Positions 63,250 through 64,000 of a stretch of DNA of 64,000 bases are shown piece by piece. This DNA is from Inquilinus sp052078665. GTDB lineage: Bacteria > Pseudomonadota > Alphaproteobacteria > DSM-16000 > Inquilinaceae. The notes beneath the pieces were generated by a model that worked only from the letters and a program-made list of their open reading frames with translations, was not told the DNA's origin and did no database searches. The stretch covers positions 52,088 to 116,087 of the forward strand of contig NZ_JBQJIK010000012.1 of the NCBI RefSeq assembly GCF_052078665.1, in the 5' to 3' direction. Position 1 is the stretch's first letter; each line of letters begins with the position of its first letter. Made by a program: the position numbers and the translations under genes.

Positions 63250-63336
63250 TGCGACATGCAGCGATGCTGCTGTCGTAACGCACTTCTTGGGCGTTTCCTC
63301 CCTAAACTCGGGCCGCAGTTCGCTGCGGCCCTTTTT
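63250..63336 (+). ncRNA. Candidate trans-acting small RNA with anti-Shine-Dalgarno-like stretch
   Basis: About 87 nt. The 5' part forms a long near-perfect hairpin (63244-63283, inner stem GCAGC-GAT-GCTGC). A mostly unpaired linker follows with TTTCCTCCCT (63293-63302), complementary to a ribosome-binding site. The 3' part is a perfect 9-bp GC hairpin with TTCG loop and a T-run. This layout, with a TTTCCTCCC stretch before a terminator, matches regulatory RNAs of alphaproteobacteria such as AbcR-type or CCUCCUCCC-motif RNAs; I cannot assign a family. No ORF is present on either strand. Confidence 0.6.
63310..63336 (+). terminator. Intrinsic terminator of the candidate sRNA
   Basis: Perfect 9-bp stem (63310-63318 with 63323-63331), TTCG tetraloop, then five T. 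It is on the plus strand, where no protein gene precedes it, which itself argues for an RNA gene. Confidence 0.85.
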
Positions 63337-63500
63337 CTTGTGCGCCGGGCCGAAGACGCCGGCAGCCCCGCGAAGGTTCAACCTCCGCCTCCCTTCGGAT
63401 CCCGGCAATGCCCCGAATCGCCGCGAAAGATCGGCGCGGATAGCGAAACGGCCGGGTCGCCCCGGCCGCTCGCGGTCGCAATGTGTCCGATCCGGCCGGC

Positions 63501-64000
63501 TCAGTGCTCGCCGCCGGCCTCGGCCTTGTCGTCGAACAGCGGGGTCGGGGCGGGCTGCGGGGCGGCGGCCGCCCCGGCTGCGGCCGGGGCCGTCGCCGCT
63601 CCGGCATCGCCGCCCAGCGGCTGCAGCGTGCCGATCAGCTTGCCGCCGGTCTCGACCTGCAGCTCGCCATATTTGACGGTGCCGGTGACGACGCCGCTGG
63701 CGCGCAGGCGCAGCAGGCCGGACACCGACAGGTCGCCCTCGAACCGTCCGGCGATGTCGCCATCGCTGATCTCGGCCGAGCCCTTGAATACGCCCTGCTC
63801 GGCGATCTCGATGGTCTGGCAGTCCTTGATCTTGGCCTCGATCCGGCCCTCGACCACCAGGTGGTCGCAGGCGGTGATCTCGCCGGCCAGAGAGATCTCG
63901 CTGCCGACGATCAGCTTGCGCGGCGAGTCGCGGCCGGTCGGTCCCGCCGACTCCGCCGGGCGGCGGACGCCGCGGAGCGCCGCGGTGCGGGGAGGGGCGA
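63501..64000 (-). CDS. Bactofilin (polymer-forming cytoskeletal protein), N terminus cut by the window
   Basis: At least 166 residues; the start lies beyond the right edge. The bactofilin beta-helix is recognisable from RKLIVGSEISLAGEITACDH and LVVEGRIEAKIKDCQTIEI through the repeated short strands (GVFKGSAEISDGDIAGRFEG, LSVSGLLRLRASGVVTGTV). The Ala/Pro-rich tail is lineage-variable. Bactofilins polymerise without nucleotide and organise peptidoglycan or stalk growth. The sequence upstream of the domain is a Pro/Arg-rich linker, as usual. Confidence 0.92.
   Translation of the reverse strand, partial: APPRTAALRGVRRPAESAGPTGRDSPRKLIVGSEISLAGEITACDHLVVEGRIEAKIKDCQTIEIAEQGVFKGSAEISDGDIAGRFEGDLSVSGLLRLRASGVVTGTVKYGELQVETGGKLIGTLQPLGGDAGAATAPAAAGAAAAPQPAPTPLFDDKAEAGGEH

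Overview
The window is very GC-rich chromosomal DNA, densely coding on both strands, and reads as an alphaproteobacterium, most likely of the Rhodospirillales (an Azospirillum/Inquilinus-like lineage is my guess from family knowledge, not a search). Supporting signs are the gene order lnt - XRE regulator - metK - trmB next to rimP-nusA-ylxR-infB-rbfA-truB-rpsO-pnp, a MucR/Ros-type regulator, an ornithine-lipid gene pair, a bactofilin and many Tat-type or lipoprotein signal peptides. No integrase, transposase, phage gene or CRISPR array was found.

Layout. 1-9.1 kb is accessory metabolism: an EamA exporter (cut by the left edge) divergent from a LysR regulator, a lipoprotein lytic transglycosylase, a persulfide-dioxygenase-like metallohydrolase, a Tat-exported aldo/keto reductase divergent from an AraC regulator, and an IorAB-type molybdenum oxidoreductase. 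9.1-30.1 kb is the core block, all on the minus strand: translation and transcription genes (pnp to rimP, with a leader that looks like an attenuator), an inserted HigBA-type toxin-antitoxin pair, trmB-metK-XRE, then lnt-corC-ybeY-phoH-miaB with overlapping or closely spaced ends, the olsBA pair and mucR.

30.2-49.0 kb holds transport and catabolism on the plus strand: a TusA-like protein, a five-gene peptide/solute ABC operon, a GntR-controlled four-gene cluster that looks like an aromatic ring hydroxylation and meta-cleavage pathway (FAD hydroxylase, extradiol dioxygenase, FAH-family hydrolase, Tat-tagged amidohydrolase), and a LysR-controlled 2-aminoethylphosphonate operon (phnX, a binding protein, an ATPase, one fused double permease and an FAD oxidoreductase). 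That phosphonate operon has no PhnW transaminase in view, so the flavoenzyme probably makes the phosphonoacetaldehyde that PhnX cleaves.

49-64 kb is mixed: a secreted RTX-type protein, two small Asp/Arg-rich exported proteins, tRNA-Arg(CCG), a DUF1194 protein, an OsmC protein, a complete phosphorelay (hybrid kinase, response regulator, Hpt), adenine deaminase, a cupin/DUF3095 pair, an antitoxin with no toxin joined to a YjbQ gene, a glucokinase/class-V aminotransferase pair, a candidate small RNA with an anti-Shine-Dalgarno-like stretch, and a bactofilin cut by the right edge. The most interesting unexplained signals are the candidate sRNA near 63.25-63.34 kb, the hairpin-plus-terminator in the rimP-nusA leader, the PhnW-less phosphonate operon, the ring-cleavage cluster of unknown substrate, and the antitoxin-YjbQ coupling.
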